Source: Hymenobacter aranciens
GTDB lineage: Bacteria; Bacteroidota; Bacteroidia; Cytophagales; Hymenobacteraceae
Direction: 5' to 3'
DNA length: 64,000 nt
NCBI RefSeq assembly: GCF_030580865.1
Contig: NZ_JAUQSY010000021.1
Location: 18,129-82,128 of the forward strand
In this document: positions 16,993-26,800 of the stretch, piece by piece
Numbering within the stretch: the first letter of the stretch is position 1
Layout of the letters: each line of letters begins with the position of its first letter
Notes under the pieces: generated by a model
What the model was told of the DNA's origin: nothing
The model's input: only the letters and a program-made list of their open reading frames with translations
The model's database searches: none
Program-made: the position numbers and the translations under genes

Positions 16993-17436
16993 CTAGGCCG
17001 CGGCGGGCAAATGCGATTCTTCGAGCCAGTAGCGGGTGATGAGGCGGATGCGCTCCTCCAATACGGTGTACTCAATGGGCTTGGTCATGTAGCTGTTGGC
17101 CCCCAGGCGGTAGCAGTCCTCAATGTCGCGGTTGCTGGCCGAGGTGCTAAAGATAATAACCGGGATGGTGCGCAGCCGCTCGTCGCTTTTGAGCGCATCG
17201 AGCACGGCGCGGCCGTCGGTGCCGGGCATGTTGAGGTCGAGCAGGATGAGGGCGGGCAGGTGCAGCGGGAAATCGGGGTTTTTGCCGTAGCCTTGCAGGT
17301 AGGTCAGGGCGTCGTCGCCGTCGGCGCAGCGCAGGACGGGGTTGGGGAGGGCGATTTTGCGGAAGGCGCGGCTGAGGGCCGTGAAATCCTCGTCGTTGTC
17401 TTCCACCGCGAGAATGGGGAGGAGGGGGTTAATCAC
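16993..17436 (-). CDS. Single-domain response regulator (Rcp1-like)
   Basis: A 147-residue receiver with no output domain, started by GTG at 17434-17436. It has the acidic pocket (VEDNDED), phospho-acceptor in LILLDLNMPGTDG, the Thr/Ser of FSTSASNRD and the Lys of YMTKPIEY. Its length and the insert YGKNPDFPLHLPALILL match Rcp1-type regulators that are encoded with bacterial and cyanobacterial phytochromes. It is likely phosphorylated by the phytochrome kinase encoded 240 bp upstream. Confidence 0.9.
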   Translation of the reverse strand: MINPLLPILAVEDNDEDFTALSRAFRKIALPNPVLRCADGDDALTYLQGYGKNPDFPLHLPALILLDLNMPGTDGRAVLDALKSDERLRTIPVIIFSTSASNRDIEDCYRLGANSYMTKPIEYTVLEERIRLITRYWLEESHLPAAA

Positions 17437-17500
17437 TGGGATAGGGAGTTTTAAGAAGGAGGGATAGTCAGGGGTACTGAGCAGAAAAGAGGTGTTTATC

Positions 17501-17653
17501 AGAACGTCATCCTGAGCCGACCAAAGGGAGGCGAAAGGACCTCGTCCGCGCCGCGTGCAGCAGTAATTTAATTACTACCACAGCGAAGCGGGTGAGGTCC
17601 TTTGGCTAACGCCGACCTTTGGTTCGGCGCTTCGCGCCTCAGGATGACGTTCT
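17501..17653. repeat. Diverged inverted repeat, GTCATCCTGAG variant
   Basis: Perfect 16-bp arms (AGAACGTCATCCTGAG at 17501-17516, inverted at 17638-17653) flank a centre with more inverted pairs (AAAGGACCTCG near 17535 with GAGGTCCTTT near 17592). It is a relative of the GTCATGCTGAACG family and lies between the phytochrome stop and the receiver start, so it sits inside the presumed operon and could act as a partial terminator or processing site. Confidence 0.75.
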
Positions 17654-17677
17654 TTTTTTGCGCTTCATAACGCTTCA

Positions 17678-19965
<2,288 letters not shown>

Positions 19966-19984
<19 letters not shown>

Positions 19985-20520
19985 GCGTCGAGGTGCTGGA
20001 AGGTGAGGCGGGCCGATTCTACGATTGCCGGGGCTTTGTCGTTGGTGGCGGCGTCGCTCAGGAGCTGGCAGAAGCTTTTCCAGAGGGGGCCGGTGGCTTC
20101 GCCATTGCCCCGAAAGTACGCCTGCAGCGGCACTTCGGCCTTGGCGAGCTGCCGGGCGATGACCTGACCGCCGAGGGTGGAGCCTTCCATGACGTAGAGG
20201 GCGCCGAGGAGTTGGGCTTCGGTGGCGAGCGGGGGCAGGGCGCCGCAGAGGGGCAGGTCGGCTACGGCGGCGCCGAGGTCCTGCGCGATAAGGTGGGCGC
20301 GCTGGCGGCGCCCGATTTCCCAGGCGGCGGGGAAATGATGCTGCCGCAGCTGGGCTTCGTAGGGCAGCAGGAAGCCGTACATGCGCCCCAGGAAGTGGGC
20401 GGTGGCCGCCGTGGAGATGGTGCCGGCCTGGATGGCCTGGTTGAAGGACTGGGCTTCGAGGGCGTCGTGGGCGGCGCGGGTGCCGAGGCGCAGCTGCTGG
20501 AGGATGGGGGAGGGCGTCAT
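19966..20520 (-). CDS. bphO: Heme oxygenase making biliverdin for the phytochrome
   Basis: A 184-residue biliverdin-producing heme oxygenase of the BphO type. ATG at 20518-20520 gives MTPSPILQQLRLGTRAAHDALE, with His18 as the expected proximal heme ligand. The distal helix has the conserved YVMEGSTLGGQVIARQL. The gene is first in the operon, overlapping bphP by 19 bp. An upstream in-frame Met would add 11 residues of hydrophobic character and seems unlikely. Three 42-bp direct repeats lie 40-165 bp upstream. Confidence 0.92.
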
Positions 20521-20559
20521 TGGAAATACAAAGAAAGGAAGACGCGGGCCCACTACCCC

Positions 20560-20685
20560 AAAACCCGGGTTTCAGACACCTGCGGGAAACCGGAGGCCAC
20601 CAAAACCCAGGTTTCAGACACCTGCACTTTCCCGCAGGTCACCAAAACCCGGGTTTCAGACACCTGCACTTTCCCGGAGTGGCAA
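20560..20685. repeat. Three 42-bp direct repeats upstream of bphO
   Basis: Units start at 20560, 20602 and 20644. Their first 24 bp are conserved with one substitution (AAAACCC(G/A)GGTTTC, then AGACACCTGC); the last 18 bp vary between unit 1 and units 2-3. Units 1 and 3 contain the perfect palindrome AAACCCGGGTTT. The 42-bp period equals four helical turns, so the cores lie on one DNA face. They lie between the bphO start and the next gene's stop, where the bphO promoter must be. Confidence 0.9.
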
Positions 20686-20713
20686 ATCATCAGATAATAC
20701 TATATAATGGGCG

Positions 20714-21235
20714 CTAATCCTCAAATTGCCCCAGATACGTGCCGTCTTCGCCGAAGTAGTCCAGCAGCTCCCCGTTCTTAAGAATCAGCTCGCAGCCGTG
20801 CTCGGTTTCCCACTCCGGGTAGAAAAGGATTCTGACGAAGCGGTTTTTCAGGGACTCATTTTCCTCGATGGTGACGTGGCTGAGGGCGGCTTTGGCAAAA
20901 GCGCTGGCTTCATCTTTCACCCCGAACGTGCGCAGGTTGGCGGCGGCCTCCGTTTCGCCGGCCCGCACCTTGACGCCACCGTAGGAAGTGCTTTCGCAGC
21001 ACTGCAGGCAATGCTGGTAGAGTAGCCGCTGCATCAGGGGTTTGTACTGCGTGGGCAAAGCCAGGAAATCGTTGACGGCCTGCGTGAACTTCGCCGAAAC
21101 GATTTCGTGCGTGTTTTCCAGATTGTAGTCAGAGGTGAGCAAATCCAGGCGGACCTCTTTGCCGAAGAATTCGGAGTAGGCCAGGAGCTTGGCGTTGGTC
21201 CAGATGCTGTTAATCAGAATTTCGTCTCTGGTCAT
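20714..21235 (-). CDS. Uncharacterised 173-residue protein (DUF6985-like end)
   Basis: A soluble, acidic protein from ATG 21233-21235 (MTRDEILINSIWTNAKLLAY). The C-terminal half reads ILFYPEWETEHGCELILKNG then LDYFGEDGTYLGQFED, a pattern like the DUF6985 family, which includes members near polymorphic toxins; I hold that assignment loosely. Two cysteines (HCLQCCES) are in the middle. The gene is 55 bp after the membrane-fused SpeE gene in the same direction and may be the last gene of that operon or independent. Confidence 0.6.
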   Translation of the reverse strand: MTRDEILINSIWTNAKLLAYSEFFGKEVRLDLLTSDYNLENTHEIVSAKFTQAVNDFLALPTQYKPLMQRLLYQHCLQCCESTSYGGVKVRAGETEAAANLRTFGVKDEASAFAKAALSHVTIEENESLKNRFVRILFYPEWETEHGCELILKNGELLDYFGEDGTYLGQFED

Positions 21236-21290
21236 GGTCGGCTGATTTGAGGTTTTGGGTCGGACGGGAAGTGGCTGCAGACGGGCTTCC

Positions 21291-22844
21291 TTAGTGCACA
21301 TACGGCCCCCAATCCTCCTCGAAGTACCGGACCAGCACCTGGTTGTTGAGCTGGTTGACTTCGGTGGGCACCTCGGCCATGTCGGGGGGGAAGCGGAGCA
21401 TGTCGTGGATGACGCGGGGGGTGATGAAGCGCAGGCCGGGGGGCAGGGGGCCGGCGTCGCCGCGCCAGTGGGTGTCGGGGCCGGCCAGCACGTAGCCCCA
21501 CTCGCCGAAGGAGGGGACGTAGGCGTGGTAGGGGATGACGTGGAGGCCCACGGCCTGCAGGGTGTGGGCCACGCACCAGAACGACTGCCGGGCCAGATAG
21601 GGCGAGGTGCTTTGCACCACCAGCCGGCCGCCAGGGGCCAAGCGCTTTTTGAGCTCGGTGTAGAAGGCGGCCGAGTAGAGCTTGCCGATGGAGTAGTTGC
21701 CGGGGTCGGGAAAATCGACGATGATGGCGTCGTAGCGGGTGGTATCGCGGCGCACCCAGAGGTAGGCGTCGTCGTTGACGACCTGGACTTTGGGATTGGC
21801 AAAGGCGTTTTTATTCAGGCCGCGCAGCAGCTCATTCTGGCGGAAGAGCTGGGTCATGCCGGGGTCGAGGTCCACCAGGCGAATGGTTTGCAGATGGGGG
21901 TATTTGAGCAGCTCGCGCACGGCCAGGCCGTCGCCGCCGCCCAGCACCAGCACGCGGCGGGCCCGGGGCAGGGCCTGCATCAGCGGGTGCACGAGGGCCT
22001 CGTGGTAGCGGTATTCGTCGGCCGAGCTGAACTGGAGGTTGCCGTTGAGGAAGAGGCGCAGGTCGTGGTTGCCGCGGGTGAGGACGATGCGCTGGTAGGG
22101 GGTGCTTTTGGAGTAGATAACCTGGTCCTGGAAGGCCAAGGTTTCGGTGTAGGTGAGCAGCTTATCGGCGAAGACGAACAGAGTGCCCAGCCCCGCCAGC
22201 GCCACCCCGATGCCGGTGGCGAGGCCGCGCCGGTAGGGGCGGGTTTCGGGGAAGCGGGCCAGCACCACGGCGGCCACCACCAGGTTGAGCGCCCCGAAGA
22301 GCAGCGAGGTGCGGATGAGGCCCAGCTGCGGCACCAGCACCAGCGGGAAGATGAGCGAAGCCAGCAGCGCCCCGATGTAGTCGAAGGTGAACACGCGGGC
22401 CACCAAATCCTTGAAGGGGTAGCGGTGCTCCAGAATACGCATCAGCAGGGGAATTTCGAGCCCCACCAGCACGCCCGTGAGGCCCACCAGCGCGTACAGC
22501 AGCAGCCGGAACGAAGTGACGTGCTCGAACAGCACGAACAGCAGCGGGGCCATGCCGCCACCCACGATGCCCACCAGGATTTCGAGCCGGATAAACCAGC
22601 GCAGCAGCGGCCCGCCCAGAAACTTCGACAGCCACGAGCCGATGCCCATGGCAAACAGATAGGCCCCGATGATGGTGGAAAACTGCGTGACGGAGTCGCC
22701 GAGCAGGTAGGAGGCCAGGGTGCCGGCAATGAGCTCGTAAATCAGCCCGCAGGTGGCGATGACGCACACGGCGGCCAGCAGCAGGCCGGGCAGGCGGCCG
22801 CTGGTATCGGTAGCTTGCGGCGCTTCCGCGTCGGAATCAACCAT
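21291..22844 (-). CDS. speE: Membrane-fused polyamine aminopropyltransferase (SpeE-like)
   Basis: A 517-residue fusion. Residues about 15-230 have seven hydrophobic segments; residues about 235-517 form the aminopropyltransferase. Visible motifs are YQRIVLTR, DEYRYHEALVHP, LVLGGGDGLAVRELLKYP (decarboxylated-AdoMet site), VDLDPGMTQL, DDAYLWV and IIVDFPDPGNYSIGKLYSAAFY (catalytic Asp region). The family transfers an aminopropyl group from decarboxylated SAM to an amine. Fusion to a membrane domain is a known subtype whose acceptor is not established. It overlaps the DUF350 gene by 8 bp and belongs to the run speD, DUF4178, small peptide, DUF350, speE. Confidence 0.9.
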   Translation of the reverse strand: MVDSDAEAPQATDTSGRLPGLLLAAVCVIATCGLIYELIAGTLASYLLGDSVTQFSTIIGAYLFAMGIGSWLSKFLGGPLLRWFIRLEILVGIVGGGMAPLLFVLFEHVTSFRLLLYALVGLTGVLVGLEIPLLMRILEHRYPFKDLVARVFTFDYIGALLASLIFPLVLVPQLGLIRTSLLFGALNLVVAAVVLARFPETRPYRRGLATGIGVALAGLGTLFVFADKLLTYTETLAFQDQVIYSKSTPYQRIVLTRGNHDLRLFLNGNLQFSSADEYRYHEALVHPLMQALPRARRVLVLGGGDGLAVRELLKYPHLQTIRLVDLDPGMTQLFRQNELLRGLNKNAFANPKVQVVNDDAYLWVRRDTTRYDAIIVDFPDPGNYSIGKLYSAAFYTELKKRLAPGGRLVVQSTSPYLARQSFWCVAHTLQAVGLHVIPYHAYVPSFGEWGYVLAGPDTHWRGDAGPLPPGLRFITPRVIHDMLRFPPDMAEVPTEVNQLNNQVLVRYFEEDWGPYVH

Positions 22845-23052
22845 GCAGAGCGGCGCTGATGATGATGGCCACCGCCAGCATGAAGGCCGCGCCGAGGATG
22901 GCCAGAGCGGTGTTGTGCTCCTCGATAATCTCCTTCCAGAGTGTCTTCGGCGTCAGCTTTTCGATGATGACGAAGCTGATGACGAGAATGAAGATGCCCA
23001 GCAGCGAATAGACGATGGAGGCAACCAGGGCTTTGGTGTTGAGGTATTCCAT
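22837..23052 (-). CDS. DUF350 small membrane protein
   Basis: A 71-residue protein with two hydrophobic helices (ALVASIVYSLLGIFILVISF and AILGAAFMLAVAIIISAALH) joined by a charged loop (EKLTPKTLWKEIIEEHNTA). This is the DUF350 pattern; some DUF350 proteins have four helices, this one has a single two-helix unit. Function is unknown. The last codons overlap the start of the membrane-fused speE by 8 bp, so the two are surely co-translated. Confidence 0.85.
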   Translation of the reverse strand: MEYLNTKALVASIVYSLLGIFILVISFVIIEKLTPKTLWKEIIEEHNTALAILGAAFMLAVAIIISAALHG

Positions 23053-23084
23053 AGGTAGCGAGAGTTGGTTTCTGGCGCTTGGTT

Positions 23085-23127
23085 TCTGGTTTGGTATTGG
23101 GTGTTTGGTTTTAGGTATTGGGGCAGA
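23085..23127. repeat. Degenerate heptamer-like tract
   Basis: The stretch contains GGTATTGGGTGTTTGG and GGTATTGGGG, resembling a decayed TTGGGTA array like that at 3202-3264. It lies in the 102-bp gap between the small peptide gene and the DUF350 gene. Period is no longer regular. Confidence 0.4.
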
Positions 23128-23154
23128 AGTCCCATTAAACCAGGAACCAGCAAC

Positions 23155-23361
23155 TCACTTGTGGTAATAGCCGCTGCTGTGGTAGCTGTGGCCGTGGTAG
23201 CCGCGAGCGTGGCTGTTGCCGGCGGGGCCGTTGAGTTCTTCGGTGCTTTCGTTGTCGTCGCCGAGGATGCGGGTGTTGGTGTAGGTGGCCCAGGCGAACC
23301 AGGCCAGCGGCAGCAAAAGCAGCAGGGCGGAGAGGCGGAGGGAAAGGAGGGTTTTGAGCAT
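23155..23361 (-). CDS. Small membrane peptide with His/Gly/Tyr-rich tail
   Basis: A 68-residue protein: a basic N-terminus (MLKTLLSLR), one hydrophobic helix (LSALLLLLPLAWFAWATY), an acidic stretch (LGDDNESTEELNG) and a tail rich in His, Gly, Ser and Tyr (ARGYHGHSYHSSGYYHK). The tail could bind metal or another protein outside the membrane. I do not recognise a family, but the position between DUF4178 and DUF350 genes in one direction suggests it belongs to the polyamine-type operon. Its start is 5 bp from a repeat element. Confidence 0.65.
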   Translation of the reverse strand: MLKTLLSLRLSALLLLLPLAWFAWATYTNTRILGDDNESTEELNGPAGNSHARGYHGHSYHSSGYYHK

Positions 23362-23366
23362 GGTTG

Positions 23367-23507
23367 GTTCTGGCGTTCACCCCACCCCCCGGCCCCCTCC
23401 CCTCCGGGAGAGGGGGAGCCGGTTCTGCGCGGGTAATTATTAAGCTATTCAATCGAAAATTCGTCAGTCTCCCCCTCTCCCGGAGGGGAGGGGGCCGGGG
23501 GGTGGGG
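23367..23507. repeat. GTTCTGGCG-type inverted-repeat element, copy A
   Basis: The element begins GTTCTGGCGTTCACC at 23367 and ends GGGGGGTGGGG directly before the TAA (complement 23508-23510) of the DUF4178 gene. Long GC-rich arms (about 23383-23420 and 23472-23507) pair with each other, and each contains its own hairpin (CCCTCCGGGAGAGG). The centre is AT-richer. It interrupts the presumed speD operon. Copies B and C are at 51071 and 60373. Confidence 0.9.
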
Positions 23508-24791
23508 TTACGGCGCAAAATCACTATCCTCCCACCTGTTAGTCTCGAAGCGGGTGCGGCGGAACCACTGCACCGCTGGAAACAGCAGCAACAGCAGCGC
23601 GGTAACCCAGAAGTTAGACCAGAGCGTGGGGTTTTCGGTGACGGTTACCTGCAGGGACAGGGGCGGGGCGTTGGAGCCGGTGGTGCCGCCCGAGATGGGG
23701 TAGAGGTTGAGGTGGTAGCGGCCGGCGGGCACGCGCTCCAGCACCGCGTCGCCGCTGATGTCGCCCTCGTTCCAGTTTTCGCCGCCTTCGTAGCCGTGGT
23801 AGTATTCAATGGTTTTGGTGAATTCAAAGCCCCGGCCGGTGGTTTCATTCACCAGGCTCACGGGCAGCTCCAGCCACTGGTTGTCGAGGTTGGTGCGGAG
23901 GTCGATTTGGAGGGCGGCCTCTTCTTTCAGCTCGAAGGAGCGGCCGACGAGCACCCGGCCGGTGCCGTTGGCGGTGCTGGAATCGATGGGCGCGCTGAAA
24001 TCCTGAATGACAAGGTCGCGGCTGGGTTTTACGAGGCCTTTGCCTAGTTGGAAGAGCAGTAGCAGGGCCAGCGTGGCCAGGGTGAGGGCGCGCAGGACGG
24101 GCCAGTTGGCCACCGGGTTGGGCTGAATGGCGCCCACGCCCTCGCGGTAGGGCAGGGAGGCGGAGAGGTCGAATGCTTTTTTTACCTCCTTGGGTTCGAG
24201 GTGTTCGCCGCGGTACCACTGGCCCTGCTCGTGCACTACCAGCTGGGGCGGGGCGATGTATTCGCTGATGTCGACGGTCTGGTCTTTCTGGATGTTCCAG
24301 TCGAACTCGCCGGCCGCCCACAGCACGCGGGTGCGGTAGCGGTTGAAGAGCCGAAAAACCTCGTCGCCAATCTGTAGTACCTGGCCGCTGCCGTGGCGGT
24401 AGCGCTCCTTGATGGGCCACACCAGCATCCAGTGGCCCTCGAACACGGCCAGCTGCTGGTACTCTTTTTTATCGGGGAAGAAAAGTTGAAACTCCACCCA
24501 GTTTACCGGGTATTTCTGCTCCGTGCGCTGGATGATGCCCACCACCCGGCACTCGCGCCCGCGCAGCGTGCCCTGGGTGCCCACGGGCAGCAAGCGGGCA
24601 TCGGCGGGCACGGGGCCGTCGTATTTGCTAAAGACTTTGGGGCGCTTTTCGCCCTCGTACTCAAAGTAGGTGTGGCAGTGCGGGCAGATGTAGAACGAGC
24701 TGCCCTGCACGTCGAAGTAGCGCACCGGCATCTGGCACTCGGGGCAGTCGAGCTGGGCCGATTCGAGGCTGGAATCCAGATAGCGGTTCAT
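23508..24791 (-). CDS. DUF4178 membrane protein with zinc ribbon
   Basis: A 427-residue protein. The N-terminus has a zinc ribbon (Cys16, Cys19, Cys36, Cys39 in CPEC and CPHC). A DUF4178-type beta domain follows (residues about 60-220, for example NWVEFQLFFPDKKEYQQLAV and HWMLVWPIKERYRHGSGQVL). Hydrophobic helices at about 232-257 and 390-412 bracket a domain likely outside the membrane. DUF4178 proteins have no known activity but are often encoded with DUF350 and aminopropyltransferase genes (from memory of genome neighbourhoods). The start overlaps the speD stop by 4 bp (ATGA), so translation is coupled. Confidence 0.85.
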   Translation of the reverse strand: MNRYLDSSLESAQLDCPECQMPVRYFDVQGSSFYICPHCHTYFEYEGEKRPKVFSKYDGPVPADARLLPVGTQGTLRGRECRVVGIIQRTEQKYPVNWVEFQLFFPDKKEYQQLAVFEGHWMLVWPIKERYRHGSGQVLQIGDEVFRLFNRYRTRVLWAAGEFDWNIQKDQTVDISEYIAPPQLVVHEQGQWYRGEHLEPKEVKKAFDLSASLPYREGVGAIQPNPVANWPVLRALTLATLALLLLFQLGKGLVKPSRDLVIQDFSAPIDSSTANGTGRVLVGRSFELKEEAALQIDLRTNLDNQWLELPVSLVNETTGRGFEFTKTIEYYHGYEGGENWNEGDISGDAVLERVPAGRYHLNLYPISGGTTGSNAPPLSLQVTVTENPTLWSNFWVTALLLLLFPAVQWFRRTRFETNRWEDSDFAP

Positions 24792-25144
24792 CGGCGGACT
24801 TCGGTTTTATCCTGCTCGGTGCCGCCGAAAAAGGCCAGCGTGGCCGCGTAGATGCCGCGCACGGTGGCGGCGTTGTCGCGCCGGAAGTTGGACAGGAACA
24901 CGTCGAACGTGGCCAGCCCGTGCTCGGGCCAGGTGTGGATGCTGAGGTGCGACTCCGTGAGGGCCAGCACGGCGGTGAAGCCGCCTTCGTCAGGGAAGGG
25001 GTGGTAGGCTTCGCCTACTTTTTCGAGCTGATAATCGGTGATTTGCTGGTCGAAAAAGGCCCGGCAGGCGGCCACGTCGCGCAGGGCGGCGGGCGGGGCC
25101 GCGAAGGTGGCAAGAATATGCAGGCCGGGCGTGTAGGGAGGCAT
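24788..25144 (-). CDS. speD: S-adenosylmethionine decarboxylase-like pyruvoyl enzyme
   Basis: A 118-residue proenzyme of the SpeD family, from ATG 25142-25144. The self-processing site is ALTESHLSIHTWPEHG: cleavage is expected between Glu64 and Ser65, making a pyruvoyl group, and His70 fits the processing histidine of the characterised bacterial enzyme. The catalytic cysteine expected near position 85 (DVFTCG in that enzyme) is replaced: here the segment is FDVFLSNF, with Ser85. Activity on SAM is therefore uncertain. It is the first gene of the run that ends with membrane-fused speE, which would use decarboxylated SAM. Divergent from the gene at 25220. Confidence 0.85.
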   Translation of the reverse strand: MPPYTPGLHILATFAAPPAALRDVAACRAFFDQQITDYQLEKVGEAYHPFPDEGGFTAVLALTESHLSIHTWPEHGLATFDVFLSNFRRDNAATVRGIYAATLAFFGGTEQDKTEVRR

Positions 25145-25219
25145 AGGGGAGAGGCTTCGGGTGCCAAGATAGTAAGTTTGTCCAAGGTCGGCGTAGCCAA
25201 GCCCCGCCCCTACATCCTT

Positions 25220-26131
25220 ATGCAAGCCCTCATCCGCTCCGAAACCGCCCTGCCCAATCTGCCCTCCGCCTCCGGCATCGAAGTGGTGGACGATACGGCC
25301 TACATCATTGGCGACGATGCGCCCTACCTCTACCAGCTCGATGCCAACCGCCTCACCGCCACCGGGCGCATCCAGCTGCTGCCGCCCGCCGAAGTCATAA
25401 ACGGCCGCCTGCCCAAGCCCACCAAGCCCGACCTGGAGTGCCTGGCGCACCTGGTGTGGCCGGGGCAAGGGCCGGGCCTGCTGCTGCTGGGCTCGGGCAG
25501 CCTGCCCACCCGCGAGCGGGGCTGGTGGGTGCCGCTGGCCGCCCCCGCCGCCGGCCAGCCCGAACCGTTGAATCTGAGCGCGCTTTACACCCTGCTGCGG
25601 CCGCACCTGCCGCCCGGCACGGTGCTCAACCTGGAGGCCGCCACGGTGGCGCCCACCGGCAGCGGGCCGGTGCTACTGCTGTTTCAGCGGGGCATCGGGG
25701 CGGGGGCCGCGGCGCAGGTGTTTCAGCTGCCGATGGAGCCCACGCTGGCCTACCTGCGCGGAGCGCAGCAGCCGGTGCCGCCGGTGCGGGTGCGGGCGTT
25801 TGGGCTGCCGAATATTGGCGGGAAGCTGGCGGGTTTTTCGGGGGCGTCGGCGTTTGGCAGCCGGGTGTTTGTGTCAGCCTCCGTGGAAGATACGCTCGAC
25901 CCCGTGCTGGACGGCGCGGTGCTGGGCTCCTTTGTGGGGATAGTGGATGTGGCGGCGGGCCGGGTTGATTTTGCCCCGCTGACCTGGGCCGACGGGCGGC
26001 CCTTCGCCGGCAAGGTGGAAGGCGTGGCCGTGCGCCGCAAGCTGGGCGAAAAGCACTGGGAAGCCCTGCTCGTAACCGACGACGATGCTGGCGGCAGCAC
26101 GGCCCTGGTGGTGGAGCTAAGACAAGGTTGA
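25220..26131 (+). CDS. Uncharacterised beta-propeller-like protein (DUF6929-like)
   Basis: A 303-residue soluble protein from ATG 25220. Repeating short beta segments (IEVVDDTAYIIGDDAPYLYQ, LECLAHLVWPGQGPGLLLLG, VLNLEAATVAPTGSGPVLLL, KVEGVAVRRKLGEKHWEALL) suggest a propeller fold. I think it corresponds to the DUF6929 family seen in Hymenobacter-like genomes, without certainty. No signal peptide or membrane helix is visible. It is divergent from speD with 75 bp between the starts, so the two may share a regulatory region. Confidence 0.65.
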   Translation: MQALIRSETALPNLPSASGIEVVDDTAYIIGDDAPYLYQLDANRLTATGRIQLLPPAEVINGRLPKPTKPDLECLAHLVWPGQGPGLLLLGSGSLPTRERGWWVPLAAPAAGQPEPLNLSALYTLLRPHLPPGTVLNLEAATVAPTGSGPVLLLFQRGIGAGAAAQVFQLPMEPTLAYLRGAQQPVPPVRVRAFGLPNIGGKLAGFSGASAFGSRVFVSASVEDTLDPVLDGAVLGSFVGIVDVAAGRVDFAPLTWADGRPFAGKVEGVAVRRKLGEKHWEALLVTDDDAGGSTALVVELRQG

Positions 26132-26231
26132 GGCGCTGCGGCTTATACGGAAAATTATTGGTAAATGCCTGACTTGTAGCTTGCGAAAAGCCGCAATCTA
26201 TAATTGGCCTCGTTCTTGCTAAGCGGCGGCT

Positions 26232-26264
26232 TAACTTTGTCAGGCCCGGGCTTTAGGCCCGGGC
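26232..26264 (+). promoter_or_regulatory. Possible -7 box and leader hairpin
   Basis: TAACTTTG at 26232-26239 matches TAnnTTTG. It is followed by a perfect hairpin with arms GCCCGGG and CCCGGGC (about 26244-26264) directly before the next reading frame. No TTG is found at the ideal -33 spacing. Confidence 0.35.
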
Positions 26265-26288
26265 GTGCTTACCGCTTACCCCCACTTT

Positions 26289-26708
26289 GTGAACTCTCTT
26301 CCCCGTGCCTCCGAAACCGCTTATTTTCATAATACTGCGGGGAAGCTCTTCTACCATCCTGCCGGCTACCTACGCATGGCCTGGAGCGCCGAGCGGGTGC
26401 CAGTGGAGGTGCTGCAAGCCTACTACGAGCAGGCCCTGAAGCTGATGCTTGCCATGGGCGCCCACAAAGTGCTGTCGGACCACGGCCAGCGCGCCCCACT
26501 GGTAGCCGCCGCCCAAACCTGGCTGACCCAGAACTGGATTCCCAAGGCCATTGCGCAGGCTGGGTTCAGCCACTGCGCCATCGTGGATGGCGTGGACCCG
26601 CTGCACCGGCTCTCGACGCAATCGGTGGTGTCGGCGGCGCCGGCGGCGGTGGTATTCAAGCGCTGCAATACGGTGGACGAGGCCGATGCGTGGCTACGCG
26701 GGGTGTAG
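26289..26708 (+). CDS. Uncharacterised protein (possible STAS/SpoIIAA-like fold)
   Basis: A 139-residue protein if GTG at 26289 is used (NSLPRASETAYFHNTAGKLF); GTG at 26265 would add eight residues. The stretch GYLRMAWSAERVPVEVLQAY and the spacing of helices resemble the small cytoplasmic STAS-like proteins common in Hymenobacter-type genomes that begin with an aromatic strand and end with a Val/Ala-rich strand. I cannot assign a function. It sits 92 bp before hscB and may be co-transcribed with it. Confidence 0.6.
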   Translation: MNSLPRASETAYFHNTAGKLFYHPAGYLRMAWSAERVPVEVLQAYYEQALKLMLAMGAHKVLSDHGQRAPLVAAAQTWLTQNWIPKAIAQAGFSHCAIVDGVDPLHRLSTQSVVSAAPAAVVFKRCNTVDEADAWLRGV

Positions 26709-26800
26709 GAGGTGGGCGGCCGTGCAGGTTTCTGAACATTCAACACCCGACCCCCCGTATTAGCACGGCAAGCTACAGCTTACCTCACACTCTACACTCC

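Noticed and set aside
20560..20685. CRISPR-like pattern: three 24-bp repeats with 18-bp intervening sequences.
   Set aside because: Spacers are too short, two of three are nearly the same, there are only three units, and no cas genes are present. Direct-repeat operator or iteron-like sites fit better.
25100..25606. A 272-codon minus-strand frame extending speD upstream.
   Set aside because: The extension is antisense to the gene at 25220 and has no SpeD-like sequence; the family start is the ATG at 25144.
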